A stretch of 64,000 bases of DNA from positions 62,001 to 126,000 of the forward strand of contig JABCPU010000023.1 of NCBI GenBank assembly GCA_016800925.1, given 5' to 3'. Shown one piece after another: positions 47,116 through 60,086 of this stretch. The DNA comes from Suillus spraguei. Its lineage: Eukaryota > Basidiomycota > Agaricomycetes > Boletales > Suillaceae. A model generated the notes under the pieces. The model made no database searches. It was not told the origin of the DNA and saw only the letters and a program-made list of their open reading frames with translations. A program made the translations under genes and the position numbers. Within the stretch, counting starts at the first letter, position 1, and each line of letters opens with the position of its first letter.

Positions 47116-48674
47116 ATAGATGATCTATAGATAAAGACCTATAAAACCAAATATCTCCACGGTCAGTGATTCAGACAAATACCAATGACTGATAACGTGG
47201 TTGTACGTGGGTGGCTGTTTATGTTCCCCAGGCTACGGTCAGCAAATGAGTCACTTCTGTGAGATCAGCAAACTCTTGGACAATGACAAAGATTCTCGAA
47301 ACAACTAAACTTCAAAGAAAAACACAGAAGTCAAACAAACTAAGAAACAAAAGTAACTGGCCGAATTACTCTCTCCAATGGAATGCAGGTGTTTTGCAAC
47401 AATTGTGCTACTGCAATTTGTGGGAAGTTACAACAATCACCTTCTCAGACAAGCAGGTAGAATCCCCGGTCAAGACTAGTCACTACTTCAGAGATCTTCT
47501 AGCTTACTATTGAACCTGCTGCCAAGGAACTCACTATGAGTATTAAGCAGTTAACAGGAATGGACGTCCTTGGATTTCAATACCAAGTCCCCTTTCAATA
47601 ACTAGAGTCTATCAGTCAGTGAAGACCTTAACTCAGTATCGCTACTCAGGTGTGCGAGATCAAGTGTCACTGTCAACCTCTGAAGTCTCTCCCACTAAGC
47701 TACTCTGGCCTTAGATGGACTAAAGAGACAACACAAATATTAGAAACACAAGGACACTTAGCACCAACAAACTTTGAAAAAGAGAGAGAGACCAGTGATC
47801 AAAGAAAAAGAAGAAAAGAGAAAGATTCAAAAGAAACAGAAGCAAGGAAACAGACAACAGAGAAAGAAAAACAGAGAGGAAGATGATGAAAGAAACTAGA
47901 ATGAATTTGTCAAAGAAAAAAAATTTGTTGTCTTGCTGGTTGTCAGACACAGTGAGCTCAGGGTCTTGCTAGTTGTTGAGCACAGTGAGCTCAAGGTAGT
48001 GCTATCTCACAGTGTAGACTTCCAATCTTACTGTTGTTGACAATGTTCTTGACAGTGTGCTGATAGTGCTGCTCACACTTCACTCTCAGTTATATTTCTG
48101 AGGGGGAGAAAAATCTCTCTTTTTTATTGACAAAAAGGTGGGTCTTATATAGACAAAATGAATGGCTATGCTACTGTTTTCCCACATTTTTGTAGGGGTG
48201 CTGACCTACCCTATTTATTGAATATTGTCATAGTTGATTTGTAATATGCTCAAGGGTGTGAGAAGAAGTCATGTGGGATATCAATGGCTATGCATAAATT
48301 TGAGATCAGGTGACTATTAGTGGCTATCCTAGGAGGAATATCAATTATGTAATATTTGAAGCATAAATCTGCACTTTTTTGTAGATGTATAGAAATGACG
48401 CGAGTGAATCATAATGTGTTTCATGAGTTTCTCTGCAGGGTAACTCTATGTAATTATTTTGCTGGGGTCACCTGACATCTGTGGGAATATTATGAAGTAG
48501 TTTCTGTAGCCAAACATACATAAACACACCCATGAAAAAATGAATTAGAAATAATAAGCAAACTTTTACGAGCAAAAAGAAACTTTCGATTCTGTGTCAT
48601 GGATTGATTTCTGAATAGAGGAACACTAAGCTATTATAGTCCTGGTACTATTTTTCAGCTGCAGTAGTGCTTAG
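47111..48674. mobile_element. AT-rich 1.55-kb insertion between LINE ORF1 and ORF2
   Basis: Composition changes abruptly at both ends relative to the C-rich LINE. The bases CTTAG occur at 47111-47115 and 48670-48674 and could be a 5-bp target duplication, leaving an insert of 47116-48669. Inside are a purine-only tract (about 47775-47925), a 33-bp imperfect tandem repeat starting TCTTGCTGGTTGTCAGACAC at about 47931, and a TATA-like CTTATATAGAC near 48147. No reading frame resembles a protein and I found no TG...CA ends or terminal inverted repeats. It could be a solo LTR or non-autonomous element. Origin is inferred. Confidence 0.5.
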
Positions 48675-48847
48675 TCAGCCATGCACCAGACCAGTTTGGT
48701 GCGTGTCAGCGCCCAACCCCAATATACCCGACCCGAAAACAAACACTAACCAACCTAGCACTCCTCCCCATTGGTCGCCCACCCCTACTCCTCCTCCAAC
48801 CTCCTACCCGAACTCAGTGAGAACGACCTCACCGGTTGGGATTGATA

Positions 48848-51800
48848 ATGGACAACACTATCAATGCACCGATTCGCGACGACTTCAAGATATGGCAACA
48901 GAACCTACGCAAATCACCCAACGCATGGGAGCACATGCTCAAGAACCTCGACCCAGAAAAATACGACCTCGCATGCATCCAGGAGCCATATCTCAACCCA
49001 GTCAACCTAGCCAACGCCTCCAACTTAAGATCCTACTGGGACGTCATATACCCATCCAACCACAACTCAGGCGCGCATCGAACGCAAGTCATCATGCTGG
49101 TCAACAAGCGCCTATCAAAAAACAATTGGCACATCATCCCAATCAAATCTCCCAACGTCATGGCAATTGAGCTCACAGGCCAATTCGGTAAGGTGCGTAT
49201 ATATAATATCTATAACCCTTGCGACAGCGACCACACTCTCCACTTCCTTGAACGCCACATGGCAGCTGAAGAACGCGCACAGCGCCTCGCTCAAGGCGAG
49301 AACAGCGCAGAACCGCAGCACATAGTCTGGGTGGGCGACTTCAACAGACACCACCCCATGTGGGAGCTCCCTCACAACACACACCTGTTCTCGGCGGAGA
49401 ACCTCAACGCTGCGGGCACACTAATCAATCTTTTAGCTGTATACAATCTAATCCAGGCACTCCCCCCAGCCATAGCCACCTTGGAAGCTTCCAACACGAA
49501 AAACCTCACCCGCCCGGACAACGTCTTTTGCTCCGCCAGCTTCGAAGACAAGTTCACCCAATGCGAAGTACAAACTGACCTCCGCCCAGTAGTCACTGAC
49601 CACTTTCCCATCATTAGCACCATAGACCTCCAACCCGAACGAACAACCTCTACCCCACGACTCAACTATCGGGAAACGGACTGGAACGCGTTCAAGGAAG
49701 CCTTGTCCCTCAAACTCGACCAAATGCCTCAAGCAACCGAACTCTCCACGCCGGATACCTTCCATGCAGCCTACGAGGCCCTAACCAACGCCATCCTACA
49801 GACGGTAAAGGAACAAGTCCCATGCACCAAACCATCGCCATACGCAAAGAGATGGTGGACGAAGGAGCTCGACCGAGAACGCAAGCTTGTCCACAAGCTC
49901 AGTCGAAAGGCGCGGGCCAGCACAGCAAGAAGGGCTGACCCAATCCACGAGGAGTATCACGTAGCTCGGAACCAATTCTCAGAAAGCATCAAACGAGCGA
50001 AGGAACACCACTGGAAAGACTGGCTCGAATCCCTTCCACTATCTGACACTTGGTCTTTCCACAGATACGCGTCTGGCAACCCAGCAGACCAAGTCCACAC
50101 CCGCATCAAAACGCTCCAAGACCCACAGGCTGACGCAAACTCAAAATCTCAAGACAACCAGCGGAAAAGCGAGTTACTGTACAAGGTTTTCTTCCGCCCT
50201 CCCCCGGAAAACAGCTTCGTGGACCCCAACTGCACTTACCCGCCTCCCGTATGCGAATTCATGCCAATCACCGACCAGCAAGTCTTCAGAGCAATCGCTC
50301 GACTCTCCCCTCACAAAGCCCCAGGACTCAACGGAGTAAGTAACATAGTCTTTACGAAATGCGCTGACTTGCTAGTACCATTCATGGCGCCAATCTTTCG
50401 AGCGACCTTCTCTCTAGGAATCTACCCCGAGGACTGGAAATGCTCCTCCACCATTGTACTCCGTAAACCTGGCCGCCCGGACTATAGCATCCCCAAAGCA
50501 TACCGTCCGATAACCCTACTCGACACCATGGCTAAGATTCTCTCCTCTTGCGTAGCTGACGATCTAACTTATATAGCGGAACAACACGACCTCCTCCCCT
50601 CCACTCACTTTGGCGGATGACCAGGCCGATCAACCACGGATTCCCTACATCTCCTCACCAAGTTCATAACTGACTCCTGGGCATCAAGCGACAACCACGT
50701 GTCACTGCTTTTCCTGGACGTGAAGGCCGCATTTCCCAGCGTGGTTGTCACCAAGCTCCTTCACAACATGCGCAACGCGGGCATTCCTCGAGAGTACGTA
50801 GATTGGTATGGCAGAAGGCTCGAAAGCAGAAAGACGGTCCTAGTATTCGACGACTTTCACTCTGAAGAATTCAATGTAGCCGACGGCATGGACCAGGGCT
50901 GCCCATTATCACCGCTAGGATTCCTCTTTTATAATTCAGGCTTACTCCGTGTAGCTAATCCTAACTCTCGCAGCGGCGAAATCAGCCTGGGCTTCATCGA
51001 CGACGTGGCGCTGGGAGCCAGAGGGCAGTCTTACGAAGAATCCAATGCCAAACTCAAAACAATGATGGAGAAACCAGGAGGAGCGCTAGACTGGAGTGAG
51101 GAGCACAATGCCGAGTTCGAGCTGGACAAGACAGCGCTATTATGCCTCTCAAAGCACAGAGTCCCCAGCGAAGACAACCCACGCAAAACCGTACCCACCC
51201 CCCGTCCTTCAATCACAATCCGCAACCACATCATCAACCCCTCGCACTCACACAAATTCCTAGGCGTCATCATCGACGACGAACTCAAGTTCAAAGAGCA
51301 CGCAGCTTATGCCCTGGCTAAAGGGACTACATACGCCATGGCCTGCAAGCGCATGATCAGCCCAACCAAGGGGATACACGGACAACTGATGAGAAGACTC
51401 TACGAGAGTGTGGTAGTACCAAAAATGACTTACGCAGCAGATATTTGGTGTGCAGGCCTAGTTTCCAAAGGCAGGGGGAAAAAGGGTGGGGGCAGAGGTG
51501 CACGAGGATTCTCCTCGCAGATGGCGAGAGTCCAGAGAATGGCCACCTTGCTAATCACTGGCGGACTGAGATCCTCCGCAACAGACCTTCTCGACTCTCA
51601 CGCCAATGTCTTCCCAGTGCATCAAACAATAAGGAAGATTTGCTTCAGATCCACGCTAAGACTAGCCTCGCTCCCTCACACTCACCCTATCACTAACGGC
51701 TTAAACACAGCTTACAGATTTTGTGCGAAGAGGAACTTCCAAGGCCGAAAACGCCACGCTTCCCCCCTACACAAACTCCTGAACGAGTTCAAGATCAACC

Positions 51801-52882
51801 CAATGCAAATAGAGAAGATCTCACCAACTCGCCACTACCCAAAATGGTCCCCAGACACGCTCATCAGCATTGCAACTAAGGAGAAAGAAGCAATTAAGGA
51901 AGAGGAGCAAGCTGACGAAAGGTGGTGGGCCTACTCAGATGGATCGGCGGTAGACGGAGGAGTTGGGGGAGCGGCTGTATTGATGAGCGGGGCATGGGTC
52001 ATAGGCGAGAAAAGATTTCACTTGGGAAACGAAGAGGAACATACGGTGTACGAGGCGGAGATAATAGGAATGATTCTGGCGGTACAGCTGCTCAAGGAGG
52101 CAGGGGGAGAGGGTACAATGGCACTGGGAGTGGACAACCAGGCGGCCATAAGGTCCACGAGCTCCTTCCACTCCCAACCCGGTCATTATCTCGTCGACAA
52201 GTTCCACGACGACCTAAGGGACCTACTGCCAGAAGCGGATGGAAGAAAGCTCATAATCAGGTGGATGCCGGGCCACAAGGGCATAGCGGGAAACGAGGCT
52301 GCGGACGAACACGCAAAACGAGCTGCAAGAGGAGAAACGTCAGATGGAGGATTGCTACCAGCCTCACTACGCACCAGAGCCCGCAACCCCCTCACCCTCC
52401 CCCTCAGCAAATCAGCAGCCAAGCAAACCTTCTACGCGTTAATCAAGCAGGAGGCAAAATCAATCATGTTAGACTCTCCGCGACTCCAGAGAATCCACAC
52501 AATCGACCCAACCGTCCCATCCAAGAACTTCGCGAACATCACAGATGACCTACCACGCCGCCACAGCTCACTGATATTCCAGCTACGCACTGGCCACGCC
52601 CCACTGAACAAATTCCTCCACCAAATCGCAAAGTCCCCCACAGCACGCTGCCAACAATGCAACGAGCGAGATGAATCGGTTCACCACTTCATCATGTCAT
52701 GCCACAAGTACGCTAGACAGAGAGCTGCCCTGCGGGCAGCAGCAGGACCCCAAGCAACCAACCTCCAGTACCTTCTGAGCAACATAGACGGAGTCAAGGA
52801 ACTGCTGAAGTTCGTCACACGCACGAGGAGATTAGAGACAATCTTTGGAGACGTCACACCTCCAGACCCAAAGGACGGATGA
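48848..52882 (+). pseudogene. LINE ORF2 (endonuclease, reverse transcriptase, RNase H) with one in-frame stop
   Basis: Starting at MDNTINAPIRDDFKIWQQNL, the first 230 residues are an apurinic-type endonuclease (IWQQNLRKS, IQEPYL, WVGDFNRHHPMWE, TDHFPIIST). Reverse transcriptase begins near HKAPGLNGVSN and RPITLLDTMAK. At 50618-50620 a TGA stands in the conserved HFGG-x-PGRST motif, where Arg is expected. The frame continues in phase to FLDVKAAFPSV, DGMDQGCPLSPLGFLFY and the catalytic FIDD. RNase H follows (YSDGSAVDGGVGGAAVLM, ALGVDNQAAIRS, WMPGHKGIAGNEAADEHAKR). The C-terminus has CQQCNERDESVHHFIMSC. About 1344 codons in all; only the single stop breaks it. Confidence 0.92.
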
Positions 52883-53761
52883 ATAAAACCGCCACAGTGA
52901 GGGAAGACAGACACGCCACACACCTCCCTAGACTCGCCTTAAGATGGCGTCCCCGTTCTCGCCTTAGCGCCTGAACCATTAGAAAAGACACCCCCCGCAC
53001 ATAGTATATTCACGCATCCAGCTACATATTGTACGTATTGTCTACTATAGGGCCTTGCCCCAACGGACAATAAACAAGAACACAAAAAAAAAAAAAAAAA
53101 AAAAAAGAGGATGATATGGTGATGTGGTCTGCTGCAAGCCTATACGGTGCTGGTTCCGATACGGTTGGCTCCTCCCTCCATGTCACATATTTTGAGACCA
53201 ACGCCTCTACAGACAGTTTCTACAATCTACTCGTTCTTCCTTGCTATTACGCTGTTTCCTGATGTACAGAAGAAGGCCCAGGTTGAAATAGATGCTATTG
53301 TTGGTCCTGATCGTCTTCCCTCTTTCACAGACCGGGACTCTCTCCCCTATATTGAGGCGCTTGTGAAGGAGGTCTTTCGCTGGAGTGTTGTCACTCCTAC
53401 AGGTATGCATTCATCAGATTCTTTCCATTTCCGAGCGGTATTATCACTCAATTGACAGCTATCCCCCATCGCGTCATCGAGGATGATGTCCATGACGGGT
53501 ACTACATCCCAAAAGGTTCCTTGGTAATACCTAACATTTGGTTAGCACGTTTATATTTCAGTATTCGATATATCTATATCAACCGGATTGAATGACAGGT
53601 TCATGCTCAATGACCCGCAGACATACGCTAACCCCTCGCAGTTCAACCCTGAACGCTTCTTGGACAATAATGGAAAAGATCCCGAACTGGATCCTCGTAC
53701 TATCTGCTTTGGTTTTGGTAGACGGTAAGCATGGTGTTGAATTTAAGTGCAATGATGACTA

Positions 53762-53779
53762 CATCAGGAAAACCCTCCC
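53762..53779 (+). repeat. Left terminal inverted repeat of the Plavaka element
   Basis: CATCAGGAAAACCCTCCC, exact reverse complement of 60224-60241. Similarity fades into a CAAATT-containing subterminal stretch on both sides. Confidence 0.93.
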
Positions 53780-54149
53780 CCAACAAATTTGACTAAAGAT
53801 GCAACATTAGAACTAATCCTGCGTTATTATGTCTAAATTATACAAATTCAAGTTTTAGCAAGCTTAGTTCGGTTTTTTTACCCCCTAATAAAAACACAAG
53901 AATTAGCAATGATTTTCAGTTATTCAAACACATTATCATGACTTGTAGAATTAATTGTTTGATCTTAGACGAGAGTTCCAACCGAATCAGACAGAATAAG
54001 ATAACAAGAACAAAATTAAATTTGATTAAAAATGGGTATATGGGCTAGTAGGGTAATTTAAATAACAGTGCGCGCTATGATCAACCAGGAGACTATGTAT
54101 CAGCTTCACAATTCCGTATTGTACACCATGAAAACAAGTGGGGGATGAA

Positions 54150-56282
54150 TCAGTCTTCTTCCATATTGTCGAGGTCAAGTAACTCGAATGCTTCGAGCTC
54201 AGCAGCATGGCCACTGGCAGCGGCGCCGCTGTATCGCAACTTCCTGCAAGCAGAGTGAGCATCGAGGGAATACTACCTAAGTGGAACTCACTGTGCAGCC
54301 TCATAGATGTCGGCCATCATACAGTGGAATTTCGCAGGTGCGTCCTTCTTCAGTTTTTCCAGGAACCTGACATGGTAGTTGTATGTCTCGCTGAATAAAT
54401 TTCCTGTAAAGTTGAATTTCGACGGTGAACCTTGCGACTTCCACAGAAGGGCTGCATACACCTTTGCAACGAGTTAGACGGCACATCCGTACAATGACGA
54501 CAAGCACGTTACCGCAGTTGCAACCAATGCCAGCAAAGGGATAGGGACTTCGGGGCGCTGGCCTTTGTTGTTGGCGATTTCGACGAAGCGTTCCGTAAAC
54601 TTGATGGCAATGGACCTCGAGCTATGAAAGAGCTGCCGATATATTAAGAAAAGTAAGAGTTCACCCTGGTAGGGCTTCTTCCCAATGGGCGAAGCCTCGT
54701 TATTGATCTGTATAATTTCAACAATGTCAGTAGTACAGGCAAGGGGAGAGATCTCACATCAAACTTCAAGGCGTATATATATGCAAGCTTATCCAACAGC
54801 CTTCTCGCTGCAGCTTTCCCAGAGTCGGTGTGTCCAAGGCGAAAGTAACCATCGGCATTCGCACATGCGTCTTCCTTCAGCTCACGGCGCAATATTGGAA
54901 CACGAGCATCCACCTCGCATATGGTTAGAGACTGATAAGAAAGGGTGCAAGTTGAACTCACCAAGCTACCGAGTTGTGACGCATACCTAACGTCTGATTG
55001 AAGACGTTCTTTGATTGGATGCACACCACGTTTTTCGGCGACTACTATCAATGCTTGCAGCGCGACTTGGTTCTTGTCAACCAATTCAGGGTAGCCGTTG
55101 GCGAAAAAAAGGTGGCACTTGACTTCCATGATTGCGGACTGAAGAACTCTGCGAGTCTCTATGTTCTGATCAAGTAATTTCACCTTTCCACTTTCTGTTC
55201 GAACGAGTGAGGCGATACTCCGAGTCTTCGTGTCTGAGGTTTGAAGTTTCCGAGTCGGTGCAGTACCTTCATCGTCAGATTGAAATTCTGACGAGTTGCC
55301 ACCAGTCGAGCGATCTTCAATGGACTCCGAAACTGCATCTTCAACATCCATATTGGCCCAGGTAGGAGTCTCCGCCGCTTGTTTGTGATCTCAGGCCTTG
55401 AACTCGGCTTTTGAAGTGCCACGTGATTTCGATGCTACCTGCTGCTTGTTGGTGACGACCGACGCGACCTTGAAAGTATCAAACGTGAGTCCACAAGCAT
55501 ATGATATAATAAAGCTGACCTCATCGAAAAGCTTCATTGCAGCCGAATCTTCATCCTCGCTGTCAGTGGCACTGCTCTCATGATCACTACCGTCTGAATC
55601 GGTTAGTAAGTTGTCCCGACTCGGTTTGTCCCTGGGCCGACTCGTATCAGAGTCAGCACTCTGCTCCTCATCTTCATCTTCAGGCAACGCCACATCTCTC
55701 ATAGCGTAAGTTCGGCAGAGTTTCGCTGGTCGTCGATAGTTAGGCTGCGCTGCACAAGATGATCATGTGAGACTCGGACTTCCTTTTTGGTCACGGCGTA
55801 GGCTGACCTTCAAGTTGCTTATCAACCATCAGTGGAGCCTGCAAGATACCATCATCTGAGTCGCTCATGTCGCGCGGACGCTCTGCCAGTGCCCAACATT
55901 TTTCCATGTAAGTACCATAAATCAGTTTCAAGTGTATCAACGGACTCAGTGTTGACGGCTTTCTTGACACCATAGTCCTGTTTGACTTGCCAGTGGAGCT
56001 GGAGTTCCGACTTGGAGTAGGCGCCGGTGCCAACGCGTCAGTTCTCTTTTTTGTGGCAGGACAGTCTTGGGCTGATGTCGCTGTCGCATTCTTGCGTCTT
56101 GGTTTATCTTGCTTCCAAACTGAATCTCAGGTCAGTTTGATTTATTGATGGTGTTTTCGGTCGCTCACCTGCGTTTTCGATAGCTTTTTTCTTGGCACCA
56201 CGCGCTTCTGTCGAGCCTCACAGTCAGTCACTTGCCGAGTTGCTTATACTCACTTACCTTGATCCTGCCGAGGTAAAGTCAT
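54150..56282 (-). CDS. DUF6532-domain protein, apparent passenger gene of the Plavaka element
   Basis: Exon 1 (start at 56282) encodes MTLPRQDQG and continues STEARGAKKKAIENA, then a basic Ser-rich region (PRRKNATATSAQDCPATKKR, PAPTPSRNSSSTGKSNRTMV) and an acidic region (LPEDEDEEQSADSDTSRPRD, SDHESSATDSEDEDS). The C-terminal domain, LLDQNIETRRVLQSAIMEVKCHLFFANGYPELVDKNQVALQALIVVAEKRG and LAYIYALKFD onward, matches the pattern of DUF6532. That is an uncharacterised domain expanded in mushrooms. The end is GHAAELEAFELLDLDNMEED at 54150. Eight or more introns are present and all joins look normal, so the gene seems intact. Function is unknown; the basic/acidic disordered N-terminus suggests a nuclear, possibly chromatin- or DNA-associated protein. 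This is inference. Confidence 0.7.
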
Positions 56283-56933
56283 TTATTAATATTTCTTTGT
56301 TTTTGAGACTTAGAATGTGTAGGACTTGAAAGAATAAAGGAGCGTCGAGGGTGCCGTGCAGATTTTTTTAAAACGAATGTGAGTGATGGTCAAACGGAAG
56401 GGAATGGGACTGAAAATTTTACTAACGCAATGTAACAGGGCAATTATGTAGCAGCAGTGAAGGGCGCTAAACTGTATTTTCACCGGCACTGTATCGGCGG
56501 CGCTGTAGGCTGTCCCTGACTTTCGTGACACTGCCCCACCAGCATCGTCGTCCCCAGTCATCGTCCCCAGGTATCCCATGACTCGGATACCCATCGTCAT
56601 CCCCAGGTATCCCAAAACACGAGCCAGTACCAGTACCACCACCGTCAAAGCACAACTTAGTATGTTTTCCCTCGCTTTACTGGCGGCTGCAGTGCTAATA
56701 TTTGCTAGGTTGATCGGGCACTGACTACCCTGTAATGACGGCAAATTGGACCAGCTCTTCGCGACACCATCATCCAGCCCGTTCTGCTCACTATGGCCGC
56801 TGTACATGGTCCCATACTACCTGCCCATCCCTACCACACCCTTACCCTTTTTCATTTTGACATCGTTTCAGCTTCGTCTTCATCCCTCACTCCCATCGTT
56901 TCAGCTTCGTCTTCATCCCCCACCATTATAACT
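56283..56933. promoter_or_regulatory. Shared divergent promoter of the DUF6532 and transposase genes
   Basis: The two genes of the element start back to back across 650 bp. The stretch contains repeated ATCGTC and CCCCAGGTATCCC words at about 56545-56615 and a 31-bp near-perfect tandem duplication (CATCGTTTCAGCTTCGTCTT at about 56862 and 56893). It also includes possible upstream in-frame codons of the transposase frame, which stays open back to an ATG at 56793. Confidence 0.5.
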
Positions 56934-59900
56934 ATGGATGGTCACCGAACTTGTTCAGCTTGTGGCCGTGATGATCTCACCGTAACTGGACTCAGCCAGC
57001 ATATCGCAAAGAGTCGCGACCCACGTTGTCACGCACTCTACAGCCAGTCGCGATCAAGAACAAACAACGAAGCCTTGAACGAAGCCAACGAAGCTGAGCT
57101 TGCCTTCGATGACGCCGATTTCTTTGAGGGAGACTATAACGGAAATGAGGATGAGTTAGAGAGGCCTGCTGCGAGTGAGCACGCAGCTGATAGTGATGAG
57201 GATGATTTCGATGATCATCTGCTCTTCGAACCTGAATGGGAGGCTGCACCATCGCAACCTCAGGCCGATGAAGACAATGACTTGGACCTACTGGACGATG
57301 CCTTTGCGGATGACGAGTTGGAGGATCAACAGAACGCTCGTCAAGACATCGAGGCTCGCGCACGAGGCCACTCTGGATTTGTTAGGGTGCCCTATCCTGA
57401 TCCACGTGCTGGCCGGCGGAGTATGTCGCATGGCTCAGTTGACCATGGTGCCAATGCAGCATATGGCGCACATCTCGCCAATGACGAGAATCCATACCAT
57501 CCTTTCAATTCCCAGATCGAATGGGAGGTTGCGAGATGGGCGAAGCTTCGCGGAGCAACTTCTACAGCATTTTCGGACCTGCTCTCCATTGATGGAGTAA
57601 GTTCTTTCGCCACTTCACAAGTTCCACTCATTTATAGCCAATACTACTAGGTTAGCGAACGTTTAGGGTTGTCATTCAAGAACGCCAACGAACTTAACAA
57701 GATTATCGACCACGAACTTCCAACTGGACGCCCCAAATTCAAACGGGAGCAGGTCGTCGTCGCAGGAGAATCCTTTGATGTGTATTACCGTGACATCATC
57801 GAATGCATCAAGTCACTGTACGGCGATCCCGACTTTGCGAGATACCTTACATTCGCTCCGGAGCGCCATTACACTGACGAGGATCAGACCATTCGTCTGT
57901 TTCATGATATGCATACTGGAAAGTGGTGGTGGAACACGCAGGTAAGTACTGTTATGTGACATCAATTGAACTTCGTAACTTATAATGCCTTAGAAAAAAC
58001 TTGATCAGCATCGTCCTGGTGGGACCATCATTCCGATTATCATCTCGACGGACAAAACTCAAGTCACTATGTTTCGCAACAAGTCCGCATACCCGATGTA
58101 TCTCACGATTGGTAACATCCCGAAGGAAATTCGCCGTAAACCTTCGCGAGGGGGACATATCCTTCTGGCCTATCTACCAACTACTCGACTTGAGCACATC
58201 ACCAATAAGGCCTCACGCCGTCGGTCTATTGCAAACTTATATCACGCTTGCATGAGTCGCGTCCTTGCTCCATTGCAACATGCTGGATTAGAGGGCATCA
58301 ATATGCGCAGTGGTGATGGCGCTCTTCACCGCTGCCACCCTTTATTTGCGAGTTTTGTTGGTGATTATCCCGAGCAGCTTCTCGCAACAGGGATCAAGTT
58401 TGGTGACTGCCCGAAATGTGATGTTGAGAAGGACGACACTGAAAGCAATACGGTACCACTTCACCTACGAAATATTGGTGAGGTGCTGGATGCACTCGCG
58501 GCACTCGATCAAGGCAATCTCGCCTTTGTTCGCGCATGTGCCGCAGTAGGAATCAAACCTTTGATACATCCTTTCTGGGAGGGACTGCCGTTCGCGAACA
58601 TTTTTCAGGGTGTCACGCCTGATGTGTTGCATCAGCTATACCAGGGCTTGGTGAAACACCTTTTAGCATGGTTAGAGGCCGCTTGTGGAGCCACAGAAAT
58701 AGATGCTCGTTGTCGACGCCTTCCTCCCAACCATCACATTAGATTATTCGCCAAGGGTATCACCACCTTATCACGCGTAAGCGGCACTGAACATGCCCAG
58801 ATATGCCGCTTCCTCCTCGGCATCATAATCGATATTCGTCTGCCCAACAATCTCAATGCAGGTCGTCTGCTACGAGCTGTTAGAGGGCTTCTTGATTTCC
58901 TGTACCTCGCGCAATACCCTTGCCATAGCACCGAGACCCTTCAGTTGCTGGACGAGGCACTGGACCTTTTTCATGAAAACAAGCTTATTTTCGTCGAGCT
59001 CGGCATTCGAAACAACTTTAACCTACCGAAGTTGCATGCTGCTCGTCACTATCATTTGATGATCATGCTGTTCGGCTCTACTGACAATTATAACACAGAG
59101 TACACAGAACAGCTCCATATCGACTTGGCGAAAGATGCCTACCGCGCTACGAATCACAAGGATGAGTTTGCCCAGATGACCCGCTGGCTCGAACGAAAGG
59201 AGAAGATTTTACGACACCAAAAATATGTTAGTTGGCGACTTGCTGGTGGCCACCAGGCTGATCCTTATCATTCACGCCCACCGGATATGACATTCGGCCG
59301 TGAACAAGTCATGACAAAACACCCTAGCGCGAAGTCCGTCAGCCTCGAAAAGCTGGCTACAGATTACGGCGCTACTCATTTTCGCGATGCCCTCGCACGC
59401 TTTATTGCTCAGCAGAGTCGAGGTAACGATCCTGCGCCACTCGACAGTCAAGCACTTGATGTGCTGGCGCGCGACATTCATTTTCCGTTCCACCGACTGC
59501 CTGTCTTTCATAAGGTCAAGTGGTGCTCGGTCGATGCTCGTGGCCATGGCGACGCGCATGTTACTTTGGACAGCGTCCATGCAAAACCACAACGCAATGT
59601 GGGTGCTCACCTCACTGCTCGCCGATCCGATACAGCTCTGGTGAGGGTGGGTATGAATGCGAAGGATCTTCGAGGTGCGTTATCTGTCAGTCAGCGTTAG
59701 TATGTATTACTTACTTTGTATTGATGCTAGATTTCCGTGTTGGTCAAGTTCGAGTCATGTTCACCTTCCCCCCAAAATCTATCCCACTGCTCTTCCCACC
59801 AACGGTCCATCTTCCTACTCACCTTGCGTATGTCGAGTGGTTTACACCATTTCCGCCAGCTCCAGACCGCAATAGCGGGCTATATAAGCTCTCGCGATCA

Positions 59901-60086
59901 CTGCGTGGAGGTGAAACTGTGGCTAGTATTGTGCCAGTAGCCGATATCGAGCGCAGTGTTCATCTTATTCCGAGGTTTGGTGTCATAGCCCCGCGAGAGT
60001 GGACAAGTGATACAGTGCTTGAGGACTGTGACACCTTCTGGTTGAACTCGTACATAGATAGATATACTTTTTCAATGTTCAGATAA
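56934..60086 (+). CDS. Plavaka-type transposase
   Basis: Exons 56934-57596, 57651-57941, 57994-59674 and 59731-60086 join in frame. The N-terminus is a C2H2-like finger (CSACGRDDLTVTGLSQHIAKSRDPRCH) followed by a very acidic region. The catalytic region has IIPIIISTDKTQVTMFRNKSAYPMYLTIGNIPKEIRRKPSRGGHILLAYLPT, with the conserved STDKTQ Asp. Next come DGALHRCHPLFASFVGDYPEQLLATG and a CPKC knuckle (GDCPKCDVEKDD), then FQGVTPDVLHQLYQGLVKHLLAWLE. The block ELGIRNNFNLPKLHAARHYHLMIMLFGSTDNYNTEYTEQLHIDLAKDAYRATN is typical of Plavaka and KDZ proteins and supplies the acidic residues of the DDE fold. About 995 aa, no stops or frameshifts seen, so it may be active. The ATG at 56793 in the same frame would add 47 residues. 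Confidence 0.9.

Larger units (their letters stand above)
45181..53115 (+). mobile_element. Near full-length LINE (I/Tad1-like non-LTR retrotransposon) in the P450 gene
   Basis: The element occupies 45191-53105 (7915 bp including a later 1.55-kb insert) and ends in a poly-A of about 22 bases. The target duplication AGAGGATGAT is at 45181-45190 and 53106-53115. It has a 188-nt 5' leader, ORF1 with zinc knuckles, and ORF2 with endonuclease, reverse transcriptase, RNase H and a C-terminal CCHC. The presence of RNase H and an apurinic-type endonuclease fits the I/Tad1 group found in fungi. ORF2 carries one in-frame stop, so this copy is probably dead. Confidence 0.93.

Noticed and set aside
47650..47950. 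Charged open frames on both strands (Lys/Glu-rich plus strand, Phe/Leu/Ser-rich minus strand)
   Set aside because: They are translations of a purine-rich low-complexity tract inside the AT-rich insert, with no protein signature.
47116..48669. Solo LTR with TG...CA ends
   Set aside because: The insert ends implied by the CTTAG duplication are AT...TG, so an LTR identity could not be supported.
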